Assembly: GCA_013433145.1 (NCBI GenBank)
Contig: CM024180.1
Location: forward strand, 2,817,001-2,881,000
Length of the DNA: 64,000 nucleotides
Direction: 5' to 3'
DNA from: Ascaris suum
Lineage: Eukaryota; Nematoda; Chromadorea; Rhabditida; Ascarididae
Position numbers and translations under genes: made by a program. The notes under the pieces are model-generated. The model worked only from the letters and a program-made list of their open reading frames with translations. It had not been told where the DNA came from and searched no databases. Shown piece after piece: positions 13,301-25,549 of the stretch. Position 1 is the stretch's first letter, and each line of letters starts with the position of its first letter.

Positions 13301-14362
13301 GCCCACCAACATCCCACATATTCAATTTGAATCCATTATATTCCAACGTCTTGATATTAAAACCTATAAGAATAAGCTTCTAAGTGAAAAGAAAAGCGTT
13401 AAAAATTAAGGAAAAAAGAAAAGAAAACGTTGTGGCAAATAAGGGTGTCAGCCAAAATTGTTAATCATCACCGTCGATCGCCATCGCGTTTAAGTAACGC
13501 CACTAGAAGCTGATGCATTTTACGCAAACCCATCGATGAAAAACTCCTTCGCTTCATAAGAAAGCAAACAGTTTGAGAAAACCCGAACATATGTTGCTTC
13601 GCTGAACAACTTTTCAGGCTCCTTTAATATCAGCGTGAGAAAGAAATCGATTTTGAAATTAAGCCCCTTGCTTGCTCTCAAATCCTCCCCTCCCGTCCCC
13701 TCTCCTTCCCCCTTCCCCCCGCCTCTCTCAACAGCTGCATCATCATAGCTTCGGGCTGAAACACAGTCTATTTGTTCTAATTTAGGACTAAACAATTAAA
13801 TATCTCGTGCTTAATGTGTAACTTATGTTCGTTAGGGGTTGCCCATTAATAAGCTTACCTCATCGTTCCCCACCCCATCTCCCTCCCCAATTTCTGACTG
13901 CATTACCGTAACTGCAGCAACTCGCGAAGATCCATAACCACAACAATTTGGTAACACTACATGAATACTAGCGTCCAATACCATTAACGCACTGATATAA
14001 GAATATAAAACCACTTGAGAACCCGACGAAGGCTCTTTGCGAACAAACCTTGAATAAGACTCAAACTTATCAATACAAACCTTGAATTTAATGGAGTTCA
14101 CTGGGGGTTGGGGAAGGGGGAAAGAAAGAGGTTGCCTAAAGTTCTCAACCTCTCTGCTACCAGCCCAACAACATTCCAAAGTCAGACCCATCTGACAAAA
14201 TGAAGGTAATGCCCAACCAACAGTGGGCGATATTTCATCGATATCTTCGCCATTCAATTTTTTCAGCATTGTTGTTTTGCCAGCATTGTCCAATCCAAGC
14301 ACCAATATACGTATTTCCTTTTCCTTTCGTTTCAATTTCTTCAACACAGTTAACAAACCCAT
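10364..14362 (-). CDS. ARL2: ARL2, ADP-ribosylation factor-like GTPase 2 (complete, four exons)
   Basis: Exons 14218-14362, 13179-13363, 12351-12440 and 10364-10498 join in phase to 184 codons, the same length as human ARL2. It has Gly2, G1 GLDNAGKT (23-30), switch I Thr47, WDVGGQ (65-70, with the catalytic Gln70), NKQD (125-128) and CSAV (157-160). The stretch ending SYWRNYF and [11 protein letters not shown] matches ARL2 rather than ARF1 or ARL3. ARL2 binds tubulin cofactor D in tubulin heterodimer folding and releases lipidated cargo from PDE6D-type carriers. The protein ends ERLYNLE. A good acceptor (TTAATTGCAG) ends only 5 bases before the ATG, so the leader is spliced on, either from a 5' UTR exon or by spliced-leader trans-splicing. 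Introns are 854, 738 and 1852 bases. No lesions seen. Confidence 0.96.
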
Positions 14363-14372
14363 CGTCACTGCA
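14363..14372 (-). promoter_or_regulatory. Splice acceptor just before the ARL2 start codon
   Basis: Read on the minus strand, a pyrimidine-rich stretch ends in AATTGCAG, and the AG (14369-14368) is followed by TGACG and the ATG at 14362. In nematodes an acceptor this near the start usually marks an SL trans-splice site; a 5' UTR intron is the alternative. Confidence 0.6.
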
Positions 14373-16049
14373 ATTAACGAAAAAAGAGACGTAAAAGATT
14401 GCCACTGTCCCCTTCTAATTCTCATGCACAAGCAGTGAATGAAAGCGAACGAGAGCGAATATGACATGATTTTGCTCAGTAATAACTGACCTTCAAAATC
14501 ATATCCCTATCATACCTTTTAGGTAGCAATTTGCTACAACTTTTACAAGTAATAATCTAAGTTCTCCACAACCATAGCCTCTTTCATCCGAAAAACTTGC
14601 CTAATCCCCTCATATATCCTCCTCAGCAAGAAGCATATTCTATGTTGAATTGTAGGCAACAGAATAATACATCTGAATAACACTATAGAAAATGCCAACT
14701 GGCAGTCTCAATTTGTTTGACCAACAGCAAACATGAAAAAAAAAAAAAAATTAAATGCCAGTCATGGGGTCAAGTTATCTTTGTAAAAGATCCCGGATGT
14801 TTTCCAATGAAAAAAGCAAAGAAAAAAGACCGCTCAAGCTAAATATGTAATTACAATTTCCACAGCAGTAGCAAAGATGCATTCATTTCAACAAATTTCC
14901 ACAGAACTCACCGAACTCTTACTACGATGGGAACACCCTTCCGATACAAACCCTCCAGAAGGTGACGAATTATCGATGAAATTGTTCAGATAATCTACTA
15001 CTAGGAAAAAGCCGACTACCACACAACTTCACAACCATCTTATGATTTAAAAATTCAGCCGCTCGACCTTTGACCTCAACACCGCCAACAACGACTCCCT
15101 ATTAGCTAACGACTCAAATCGCTCATTCGTTCGCATCATACTTCCCTTAATTCCTAACGCAAAAATTTCCCTTTGCACCTACTGCAATAAAAAAAAATAC
15201 AATGAAATAACATTCTGTAAAATATTGAATTAGCGTATCGATTATTACAATAAAAGATGGCAAACCAACATAAACTGCTCAATAAAAAAGTTTATTTCGG
15301 CAACAAAAAAATTCAGCGAACAATCATCAACCACTATGAATGATTCCCACAGAGAAGAAAATACAATAATGCGCATTTCAGTCGTTAATAAACCATCACA
15401 ATGCAATCGACCATCCAAATCCCAATCAATTGTTAGGCCTGAAAGAATTTTCTATAGTCTACAAACAAAATAAAAGGTCGATAGCAAGCAATATAAAAGA
15501 GCATGATAGATAGACGAAAGGAAGAGAAAACAAACGAGGAAAGAATTAAAAAGAGGCAATGTGGGATGCTTCTTTGACCATCACTCATCAATACAAACTT
15601 CCCAAAACTGTCAATAAATATCTTCCTTCTGCGATCGCCTTTCTCCCTTCCTATTCGATTGTTTTTGCTCCTAACTATAGGAATATGAAAACAGCCGAGA
15701 ACCTTCCAGCAAATATCCAACTTTACTTATCACACTGACAGGAATCGACTTTAAATAAAAGAAGAAAACAATGAATTCTACAAGCGAATAATCCGCGGAA
15801 TACCTCAACCACTCTTTGTCCCCCACCTAGTCTTTCACCAAGATCTGTCGTCTCAGGCTCCAGTCTTGTCAGCCTTGAAAGCCTAAGAAAAAACAGTCCC
15901 TTGCTTGATATTCCAGCAGATCGTATTAAATCTTTACTAATATCCACAAGACTCCATACAACACTCCATGCTATCCCATTCTATCGAAAGCTTCAAATCA
16001 CTACGCTAAACAACTTACCTTTGGCGACTAATAAAACTATCTCTCGAAC
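14363..16049. other. Intergenic DNA between ARL2 and eIF3g
   Basis: About 1.7 kb separating two same-strand genes. It should contain the ARL2 promoter and the eIF3g 3' UTR. Frames here (for example 15433-15720 on the minus strand) have no recognisable domain and biased composition. Confidence 0.5.
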
Positions 16050-19000
16050 CTAGCAGTCGCCAGAAAAGCTAAAAACGAGGCTGTAAGGGGACTGAATCAA
16101 GATAACAGGCCGAATGGGAAAAACGAATATTTAAGCCGTAAAAATTTCATCGCATCTCATAAAATTCATTCTCTCCGAACGCAACACTCAAAGAAAAAAA
16201 ATCTGAGCTCGAACCTCGTCCACTCGACCTTAAGTACCAGATGATCGAGTTTATATCCATTCAATTTCTGAATAGCCATTTCGGCATGCTCCCTGTGTTC
16301 GTATGTGACAAACGCGAACCCTTTCGGCTTGTTTGTATGCTTATCTTTCGCAATAAACACACGGCTCACTTGGCCGATCTGAGTGAACAATCCCCTCAAC
16401 TCCTGAAATAAAAAAAACTAAATGAATGTCAGACTCTTGTAAACCAAACTATCGAGTAGTAGAAACATGAAATTACAAGGTTCAAATTTAGGTGTAAAAA
16501 ATGCGTTACTCCAAAGCCCCTGTCTTAACAGAGAACTAAAGCATCGATGAGCATTTTCGTATACGGCAGTCTACATGCCAATATCGCTGGCACATACTCA
16601 CCTGTCCGCGAAATAATCTGGTAACAAAACTCCTGCACAGATAATTTCTACGTTCGACTCGAATTTGCCCAAGTATTTATAGTCAAGCTTAAATATGGTC
16701 CCAGGTGATCACAAGCCGGTCGCCTGAACGAGATTGGGTTCATTTCTAAACCACCTCCATTCGGTTAAAAGTCAAATGTGATCTCAGTTGCGAGCAAAAT
16801 CGGATTTCATCCACATCTTTTATTTACCTTACAAGATAACCGATGAATGAAAGTATATCTGGCTATCGATCTCGAACCCCAGCTAATATACTGGTGGTTT
16901 TTGGGGCTCTTAATCAATTATACGTGAAATGCACACCAGCTGTTGGGGGGGGGGGGGGGGGGGGAACCGACCGATCTCGAGGCAGACATGACTTTGCTTT
17001 CAAAAACGCACCATTTCGTCGCATTCTTCTGGCAAGTTAGTCACTCGGCAAGTGTTTTCATCGGAGCGTTGCTTCTCCATTCCACCTCCAAGTCCAGCGC
17101 GATCTCCTCTCATACCCGGAGCAACATACTTGCCCGTTCCGGGCATACCCACTGAAACCAAACTGATCCAATATATCAACTTTAGTCCAACACTCTCTAG
17201 AGCTGGTAAAAGCAACAGACTTCCTGAATAGCTCAACATTTTCTAAGAAAATAGCTCTCGAAAGGTGAGAAAAGCTGAACTCTCTTTTGAAAGGAAGTAC
17301 CGGACACAATAGCAAACCTAACTCTACAAACTTCATGAAAAAACAACTCCCCCTTCCCCTTCCAAAATAAGAATCCACGAAAGATAAACAGAAGCTGGCT
17401 AAATACTAAGTCGTCTATCACATCTCAACGCCCCTTGAAGCTGCAGGCGATCTCCCTCCACTCGCTGGTTCAATGAGCTGCTACCCTCGAAGCATTAAAA
17501 AATAGCAGTTATAAATCCTCTCTCTTTTTTCTTGCTCGGAAAGAGCCGAATACCACAAATACAGCATACTTATCAATGTATCTTCATATAAATAGCGGTA
17601 AACTTCTCAACGTTATCTATTTACACCGCTGAATACAACTGCAACGGTATTGATATGCAAATGCGCTTTCCCTGAAATGATATGCAAATGTCCCTCCCTT
17701 AAAGACGAATTCCTTTAAAGTGAAGTAAAGAAGCATTCAGATGTGCAGTGCGGGAAATTTTAACCCCCAGTTGTGCAATGCTTCAGCTGCAGTGTTGAAC
17801 GCACTGTATTGTTACAACAGTGCTGCACAATCCAACCTCAAACTTTTGTTATGCTTCTCAAAATACAAGCATCACTGCCAAGAAGAAAATCTAACAAATA
17901 AGAAAAAAAGGCTTACGGCCCGAGCCGGTCTTGTTATCCCTCTCCTTTCCATCGGTATCTTCCTCTTCGTTTGCATACATCGACTTATATGGACAGCTAA
18001 CTGACCAGTGGTCATCAGCCTAGAATTCGAAAGTAAACTATTATAATCATCTTCGTTTTACAACAAAATAAATCAAAAGACGTAATGACCGAAAAACCCT
18101 CAATACCTATTACCGATCCATTTGAAACACCATACCCCCGTGGGCATCCTTATTTAATTTCTGGCAATGCATTGTTAAAGAACGCCCAGAAACGCTTCGC
18201 CTATACCGCTAACTGCAAAATTCGCAAACCGCCCTATAAGATTAAAAGTCCATAAAACTGGAATCACTGAAATAAAGCACGTTCAAGACTGACTGTACTT
18301 TCTGCAATAAAAATGAGAACTATTTATACAATATTCCGCCATGAGAAAAACTTCAGTTTGTTCATCCACCTCTTTCTTCCCTGCAATCGGCGTATGCTGG
18401 CTTTTTTCAGTCCGTCAAAAAATGTTCTGCACAATTCCCGATTCCACGTTAAACAAGCCCAGAATGTGCTTCTTGCAATCATTACCAATACATTCCTCGC
18501 TTAATTTCTAAACGGCGTTGAGTCATTTCCACCTAAACAGTACTATTGTTTATATGTATTCAAGGTCCCAACGCATGGAGTGAAACTTTGCATATATTAT
18601 GACTAAAAAAATAAAGCAAAATGACCTTGCAATAACGGCAATGAGTAGATGATGAGCCTTTCATTGTGAGTTTTGATGTTTCTTCGCCAACATCGAGCTG
18701 TTGCTGAAAATTAACAAAATAAAAAACGAAATGTCTGAAAACATTTTTTTTTCGAGAATATATTCGCAATGCCAAAGTTTCCATTGAAAACATCAACTTC
18801 ATTGAAGTGCTGATCTAACGATGAAGAGATACGAAAGTTTTGGAGTGTCGGGATACTTCCTTTTAGGTGAACGGGAATGTTAAACAACATCCATGAAAGA
18901 GGTTGTTTTAGAAAGTGTTAGCATCCCCAATGACTTATTCCTTTACTACCTGCTCTTCTCCCTCCCCCGTCCTTCGAATACCATCGAATATAATAGAGAG

Positions 19001-20300
19001 ATACCGACCTCTCCGGCACGATTCCTTATGAACTGCATCAAAACCTCTTCGGCAACATATGTCGTAGAAACATGAGGTCCGGGTCCATCGTTTTTACACT
19101 GTCCAAATTTCTTCCACTTTTTCCGTTCGGCTATAGGTCGAGGTACCTTCTTGGTAATAACTTTGAACGTCGTTATCACCTTCAAGATTCATTGCTTTCA
19201 ACGAAAAACATTCAATTAAAACACAAAACATGACCAAAAAATCTTAGAAATGAATAAATAAACTTGAATGAAAGTGTACAGCACCATTCATACACGCGGT
19301 CCTTTAACAACCGATTCTATCACCTTGATGTATATGCGCCAATGAATTCAGTCCAAATTTCAAAAAAAGGTGAAAACGAAGCGAAAGCAGAACATTATGC
19401 ATTCAGCCAGGGTAGCCGCCGACATGCGCACCACCACTAATTAGATATGAAAACTGTGCGAAATACACAGTGAAGGAGGTAATGGCAAGGAGGAGGGCGG
19501 GATGGGGGCTTGGTTGACTATGAAAAAAGATGTAACAACGTGAACGCCATAGACCCAATCGGTTCCCTTCGAATTATACGCAAATCCAACCTTATCGAGG
19601 TTTTGATCGATTAAATTTTATTTCCTAAAAGCTTCCATAACTACGATAAGACGAAATAGGATGCACATAGCATCCTTTTAAACAATAACAAATAGTTAAA
19701 TAATTCGGCTTCATTCATATTAAAATAAGAAGGAGCACTTGCAATAAAAATTTCAAAATTAAACGCACAAAAGCAATCAACTATCGCGTATGCTCGACAT
19801 CAACTTATATAAATTGAAGTTTTCTTTTCATATGCGACAATAAACTATGAACTTTTCTTTTCATAGATACGCGCGACAATGATAAACTATGAATGAGCGA
19901 AATGGAGATTTTATTTCCCGAATGAAAAAAAAAAATTCGAATATATTTGTGATACGAAAATTTTTATAGTTAATTCCTAGTTTTCATAACTTCTCCACAA
20001 AATGATAAAATAAATCAAAAAATTTCGGCACTAACTATGAATAGAAAAAAATCTCATGAAATTTATAAAAAGCGGAATTTAAAGCGAAAAGAAAGCAAAT
20101 AAAAACTTATTATGTATAAAACCTCTCACTGACTTTTCTAAGTTTTCCAATTTTACGAGAAAACATAAAATACATGGAAAAAAAGAGAAAAAGAATAATG
20201 CCTTCGATTTCCTTTACCTTGTATTTGCCTGTATCGTCTGAAATAACATCCGTTACCGTCTTGATGCCATCTTTCGTCGATTCATGACGACCACTCAGGG
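16050..20300 (-). CDS. EIF3G: eIF3 subunit g, translation initiation factor (seven exons seen, 5' end open)
   Basis: Exons 20218-20300, 19009-19179, 18626-18703, 17917-18019, 17012-17151, 16215-16402 and probably 16050-16068; all junctions keep phase. The N-terminal domain runs from DGIKTVTDVI through VITTFKVITKK, KKWKKFG and PGPHVSTTYV, the part of eIF3g that contacts eIF3i. A CCHC knuckle is split between two exons (CRYCK, then ADDHWSVSCPYK). A linker with GKYVAPGMRG leads to a C-terminal RRM with RNP2 CRVTNL and RNP1 KGFAFVTY, ending LVLKVEW. The last 19-base exon gives SFSGDC-stop, comparable to the short tail after VEW in other species. eIF3g sits at the mRNA entry side of the 40S subunit and aids scanning and reinitiation. 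The start exon is unresolved: an ATG at 20708 is a candidate but its phase does not join cleanly. Confidence 0.92.
16945..16964. repeat. Poly-G tract, 20 G, inside an eIF3g intron
   Basis: Run of 20 G on the + strand, hence C in the eIF3g transcript. It lies in the intron between exons 17012-17151 and 16215-16402, only about 50 bases downstream of the donor at 17011. Confidence 0.9.
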
Positions 20301-20617
20301 CTGAAATATAACATCGCTTACACTGAGACTAATATGATTTCATGCAGATGGATATAAAATTGCTCAAATTTTGTGCCACTAGAATTCCACAGAAATCACC
20401 AAAATTAAAAAAAAAAATTGCACAGTTTCTATTTTTAAAAAAAATGAGCACTCATTTACATTTTAAACAGATATGCAAATTATTAAAACACAATAAACAT
20501 TATTTTTCATGAGAAATATTCAAAATTAATGTGTTCGCCAATTACTGAAATCTTGAAAAATTTAGCACAAGCACCTTACTAAGGTTTTCTTAAGATCACC
20601 TCTACACGATACACTCA

Positions 20618-20708
20618 CCCACCAAAATTCTATAAATAGAAAGACATCCTGTCGCTGATGTTTTGGCGCCGTCGATTTGGCGCCAGTTGCGTCTTTGGCG
20701 CTTACCAT
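20618..20708 (-). CDS. Candidate first coding exon of eIF3g
   Basis: An ATG at 20708 in a good context (AAAATGG) opens a frame MVSAKDATGAKSTAPKH..., rich in Ala/Lys/Thr like many eIF3g N termini, and reaches a strong GTGAGT donor just below about 20619. The donor leaves phase 0, while exon 20218-20300 needs phase 1, so either a small exon is missing or another donor is used. The WAD-type motif seen near the N terminus of many eIF3g proteins was not found. Confidence 0.3.
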
Positions 20709-21860
20709 TTTGGACGAGAACTTACAATTTAGCACATTGACAAATTACCGATTTTGCACTTCGCAAGGCGTTTATTGTCTGATAACACAAACAGATTTAT
20801 TCTAAAAATTCGACTTCACTATTTGCGGCATAAAGAATATCGACTTGTAACCGATTTTCAATCAAAAAAGTTCTTTTTTTGAAACCGCTAACAAGTATTG
20901 AACAAATGCAGAAACGAGAACAATCTTCAATAAAGTATATTTGCATATAAACTGAAAGGTAATAAATTCAACTAAAATAGAGGCTAAAACCTACGAAAAG
21001 AGGGTTTCTCATAAACAGAACATAAAAAAGCGAAGCGTCCCATCTCGATGAAACGCTGAAATCATCTTTTTTTCTGAACCTTTAAAAAAATATTATTCAG
21101 TACTCATCCACGTCACTGTAACATGACAATATGGAGTATTCACTAGTTTGTTACACTGCATTTAACAGTATCCCTGTAAGCGCCCATTCAACAAGCCCTG
21201 CCAAACTACCCTTAGCACCAAAACAACAGCGCCAAAATATCAGATGAGCTAAAAACTGCACTGAATTCTTCAAAGGCCTGGAAACTAAAAAAACCATTCA
21301 GATCTCATATACTTTGTCCAGTTGGTTTACTTGTTAGCCAAACTCCTCATCACTTCATAAATTAGCATGTTTCCACTGGACATATGCTTTCTAGTAGCTC
21401 ATAAGAATATACTTCCCCTAACGTTTTTTCTTCAACTCTCCCCCTTCCTTCTCCATCTAAGCGTCATCCTCTACCATCAAGAAAAACTTCACTCCCTGAA
21501 TTCCGTCGCAAACCTAGTCTGCGAAAGGGGAATTTAGGTACTTTTTGCCACTTCTCTTTCCGCAGTAACCTTTCGATAAGATGCGTTTATAAATTCTTAT
21601 GTTCTTTTGGTTCGTTTCGGAACCTCATTAACCTAAGCTAAAAAACCTTAACAATGCTCCAGAGTTACCATAGCAAAACTATGAATCCAAAGATATTATT
21701 ACTGAAATCAATGCGGACACCAATTCTAGAAAGATGAAAAAGCATCAATGTACAAAGAAAACTAACTCTCCTGTTCAACTGCTTCGGCCCAACTGCCGAT
21801 CGCCGGAGCAGCGGTGCTGTAATAAGATTAAGACGGATATGAGATCGAACAAGCACAAAC

Positions 21861-22018
21861 AAAAACATTACATTAGCCCTCCCCTTTCCTCCTAACTTCC
21901 ATTCCGCCTCTCAACGTTACGAACTGAGGACCAGCCGCCAAAAACATTACATTAGCCGTCCCCCTTTCCTCCTAGCCTCCATTCCGCCTCTCAACGTTAT
22001 GAACTGAGGACCAGCCGC
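21861..22018. repeat. Tandem duplication, two copies of 78-79 bases
   Basis: A block starting AAAAACATTACATTAGCC and ending GGACCAGCCGC occurs at 21861-21938 and 21940-22018. The copies differ at only a few positions (for example GTTACG versus GTTATG). Not part of a longer array. Confidence 0.9.
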
Positions 22019-23376
22019 GACTACACTCTGGGCAACAATCAAAAAACGTTTCAAATAAATTCTATAACCAATTTTAAATCGCTGCATGGGTATTTCAGAT
22101 CATAAAACGGTACAAGAAAAATATTGCCAAAGGCAATGAATGCTCCAACTTTCTTCGCACCTTTAATAACCCTCAGCCAAACAGCTTGAAACTGGTCCCA
22201 CTTAAAAAACGAAAATACATAAATAGAAGAAAATTTTTTTGCGAAACTCAGAGTATTGAGCCGATTCTTATTTATACAACATTTAAAAATAAAAAAACCT
22301 TCAAAAAATTCCACGCATATATTTGTTAGGAAAAACGTATAGAGACAAGTACATATATTCCTGATATAAGAACAACTACAATTAACCTCACATTTCCAGT
22401 TTTTATGCAGTCACTAAAAAAGTCGACCTCCAATCTCAATGAATAATAAATTCGCGGGCGTCACAATTTGACGATGATAATCGAGAAGGAATAAAATGAC
22501 CGCCAACTATAAACAGTGAAAGACTCCTGAACAGTTTCATGCACGAAGAACGATCAAGGCATTCGCTCTTATTGCCCTCTACCAATCACTTATAAAGAGA
22601 GTTTTTAGCGCTGGTCTATACTTCCGTTCCAATCCGAATATCCCTTTTCTCAGCACTGCTATATGGTCTCCCATAAATTTAAGCATTTTGTTTACTCATG
22701 AAAATTTTATGCAATTTAAAGCAAACTGAAGTGCCATACCTGGAGCACCAAATAACTACCCTTACTCCTTATTTAAAAAAAAAAATCCCACCTTCATAAT
22801 GAGATTTCAATCAAGTGTCACCTGAAAGGCATTTGGACATTTTATTCTAATCTAAGTTACTCATTCGCAGCTATTCAACTTCTCCGGATCACAAAGTAAT
22901 CCAATAACCTGGATGAACACAGTTAATCTTCTGTTCAAAAGTGATATTATGCAAATGTAAAGTGCTAACTTACAGATCAGAAAGCTGGGTTACTGTCGTC
23001 GACATTTTTTTTTCTGCCGTTTAGAAAATTTTTAGGTCTGCCCTGAAAATTTAACACTTAATGGATGCAAAAAATAACTTGAAAACGCCCACAACGAACA
23101 AATAATCGCATCGAACAACGCAGAGATCTGCATCATTTAAGAGACTCCTATTGAAGGTCAACACTTTAATCTGCAGCACACATAAGTGCATTCCCTGTTG
23201 GTTCCATTTACTTCAACTATCATAACGGTCAAAATGAAATCAAAAGTTTGAACATTTCTCCGGTCAATGTCAAATTTTACTAGGAATGTTCTTAACGGCT
23301 AATATGCCAAAAATAATTTCCTCTCAAAACTTCGAGAAAAAAAAACCCTCAGCCCACCGATTACCTCAATCCACTT

Positions 23377-23661
23377 ATGTCTTCCAGAGTGATGAAACGA
23401 TCATTAAATCTCATTATTTGGTATTTTCTTCAATTTTTGGTTGTAAGTTACGAAGCTCTAGCAGTACGAGCAATGAATGCAGCTTCAACGTCTTCACGTT
23501 GTAAAAGTTTCACCGATGAAACTCTGCACCTCCTGGAATTTCCAAATGGAGAAAGTGGAGTAAGCCCACCGTCGAGGTCAAAAAGTGAAAAATTAAAAAG
23601 AACATCACTTTCAGCATTTCCATGCTTGGAAGTACTACCTAGTGATGAAGTCTGGCGATGA
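23377..23661 (+). CDS. Possible small secreted peptide (94 codons)
   Basis: An ATG opens an uninterrupted frame whose first 30 residues resemble a signal peptide: basic start (SSRVMKRS), hydrophobic core (LIIWYFLQFLVVSY) and a small-residue cleavage region (EALA). The remainder is Ser-rich with basic clusters (SEKLKR) and ends EVWR. I do not recognise the family. A perfect donor-like GTAAGT lies within the signal-peptide codons, so splicing could alter the product, and an overlapping minus-strand frame of similar length exists. No neighbour suggests a role. Confidence 0.3.
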   Translation: MSSRVMKRSLNLIIWYFLQFLVVSYEALAVRAMNAASTSSRCKSFTDETLHLLEFPNGESGVSPPSRSKSEKLKRTSLSAFPCLEVLPSDEVWR

Positions 23662-25549
23662 ATCTGAGGGTTTGTAAAATTCTCGACTTCATCTCGACAA
23701 TTTGAGCATCTCAAATATGTCAAAATCCTTTCCACTCATTTAAAAAAAAAAACCCCGGAAAAGTTTTGGGCCTCACGATTTTGATAAAAAATTGCAGGAC
23801 ACTACTTTAACAGAAGATCCAGCATATTGCTTAGCGAGCTGCTGGCTCATAAAATCCCCATGGAACACACATATCAGGTTCAAAAAACATTTTTTTTAGA
23901 TTGTTAGGAAACGTTCTAGCTTTTTTTTTCATCGCAAACAGTGAAAGTTTTAAGAGAGGTAATTTGAGTAACAAACGATTTGTTTCAACTCAAAAAAAGG
24001 CACAAAAGCTGCCAATAATTCAAAGATGGAACAACTATTCCTATCGAAAGAGGTGGAAATAGATAAAAGAATAGCGATTAATACGCGCTGACCACATTAA
24101 TACTCATCGAACTTGAAAGTGGTAGTAGCCGAGTTGAGTGCCTGCTACTGAGAATGCAACACATTACTTAAGCAAGAAATAAAACAAGAGAGGAAACGAA
24201 ACGACAATAATACGTCTAGTCCACGCGTCAGAGCAGCCTAATCCTCTGCTACCATTAGCCGATACTGCCAGCTGAGAACGCCAAAAATAAACATTGCATG
24301 GGAATTCTCCACAAAAATATGCATTGGTTCAATTTGAATTGAAGTCATCTACTTTTTGATATTTCACTAGGCATTTTCATCCCCACTTCCCCGGATTAAA
24401 AGGCTAAGATCAGGATGCTCCCATCTTTGTTTCAGCTTCACCACACAAACCAGCACATACACCACTCATGCGAACCATACATTCATAATCAACCTGAAAG
24501 AAAATATTTGTTTCATTTCACCATTGCAAAATGACAAAGCGACACAAAGCTATGCATTTTTCACCGGAACCTGCTTACTTCCTAAAATAACGCGCCTCTG
24601 TCCATTTAATTTAACAATTTGTTTTTTTTTCTCGTAAACGATATAAGCTTATGCTTGCCATGGGTAATTTACTCGATATACCCGTGCCTTTCGGGCATAT
24701 ACTTTACGCTAACATGAAAAAACAGATTAAAGACGCATCACGTCTACAACTATAGATGTTATTCGATTTGGGACTAAAGAAATCAGCTTGCAGCTTTATA
24801 TTAATACGGAATTTGAGCGTTCGGAGCTTTCGTTGTTTCGAGAAACGCTCTCGAAACTATCGGAGTCTGTGAAAGCGAAGTTGCGTTTTTTCCAACCACG
24901 TGTGTCCCTCCCCCTCGTTAGCTAAATCATCCATTGGAGCAATACTCAAATATGGAAGAAAGCGTATCAGAGGCACTAGCACGATAAGTGCTTTTGCAAG
25001 TCAAGTTAATGCAAATTGCCGAAAAATCATAAAGCACGTCCAATAACGCAATAATGCTTTCAATCGACTTTATCGCATGTACAAACGATCTATTTTTCAA
25101 TAAACATAACTGCAATTGTGTCCAGTCACAGGAATCCCCAAAATTGCAATATAAATATATACATTTTTTCCACCCATTCATCTCAGAATATCAATTTATG
25201 ATACTACACAAAGTTTCAGCTCAATTGTACTATCGAAAATAATTCCTCGATTTGCCAAGCTTTCATGCAGCGATGCGGTAGTGCATCGAGGTAGTGACAA
25301 ACCGTTTACTGGCTAGGAAGAAAGAAACGATCATGAGATACTGAAGTGTGAGCAAATGAGGTACAGCACGGGTTATTAACAAATTGAGAAGAAAGAAATC
25401 AACCAATATATATTCAGCAGCACGGGGCGCTGCAATGAATCCGTGGCATCTGTATGGAATGTAGAGGCAGCCAGCTGCTGGCGAATGCCGGTTCTAGTCT
25501 AGTGGCCGGTTCTAGTCACTCGACGGAATAAGAAGTCTGAGACGTATAA

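Larger units (their letters stand above)
20709..25549. other. Gene-poor intergenic region
   Basis: About 4.8 kb, AT-rich, with long A and T runs. I support only a 79-base-period duplication (21861-22018) and a possible small secreted-peptide frame (23377-23661). The short tandem motif GGCCGGTTCTAGTC near 25490-25516 is also present. No conserved domain was recognised in either strand. Confidence 0.5.

Noticed and set aside
13832..14467. 211-residue minus-strand frame
   Set aside because: Only its central part is ARL2 exon 1; it runs in from the 5' leader and out into intron 1 after SPTVG.
23448..23735. 95-residue minus-strand frame overlapping the putative secreted peptide
   Set aside because: Starts at a non-ATG codon, shows no domain or signal peptide, and is the less plausible of the two overlapping frames.
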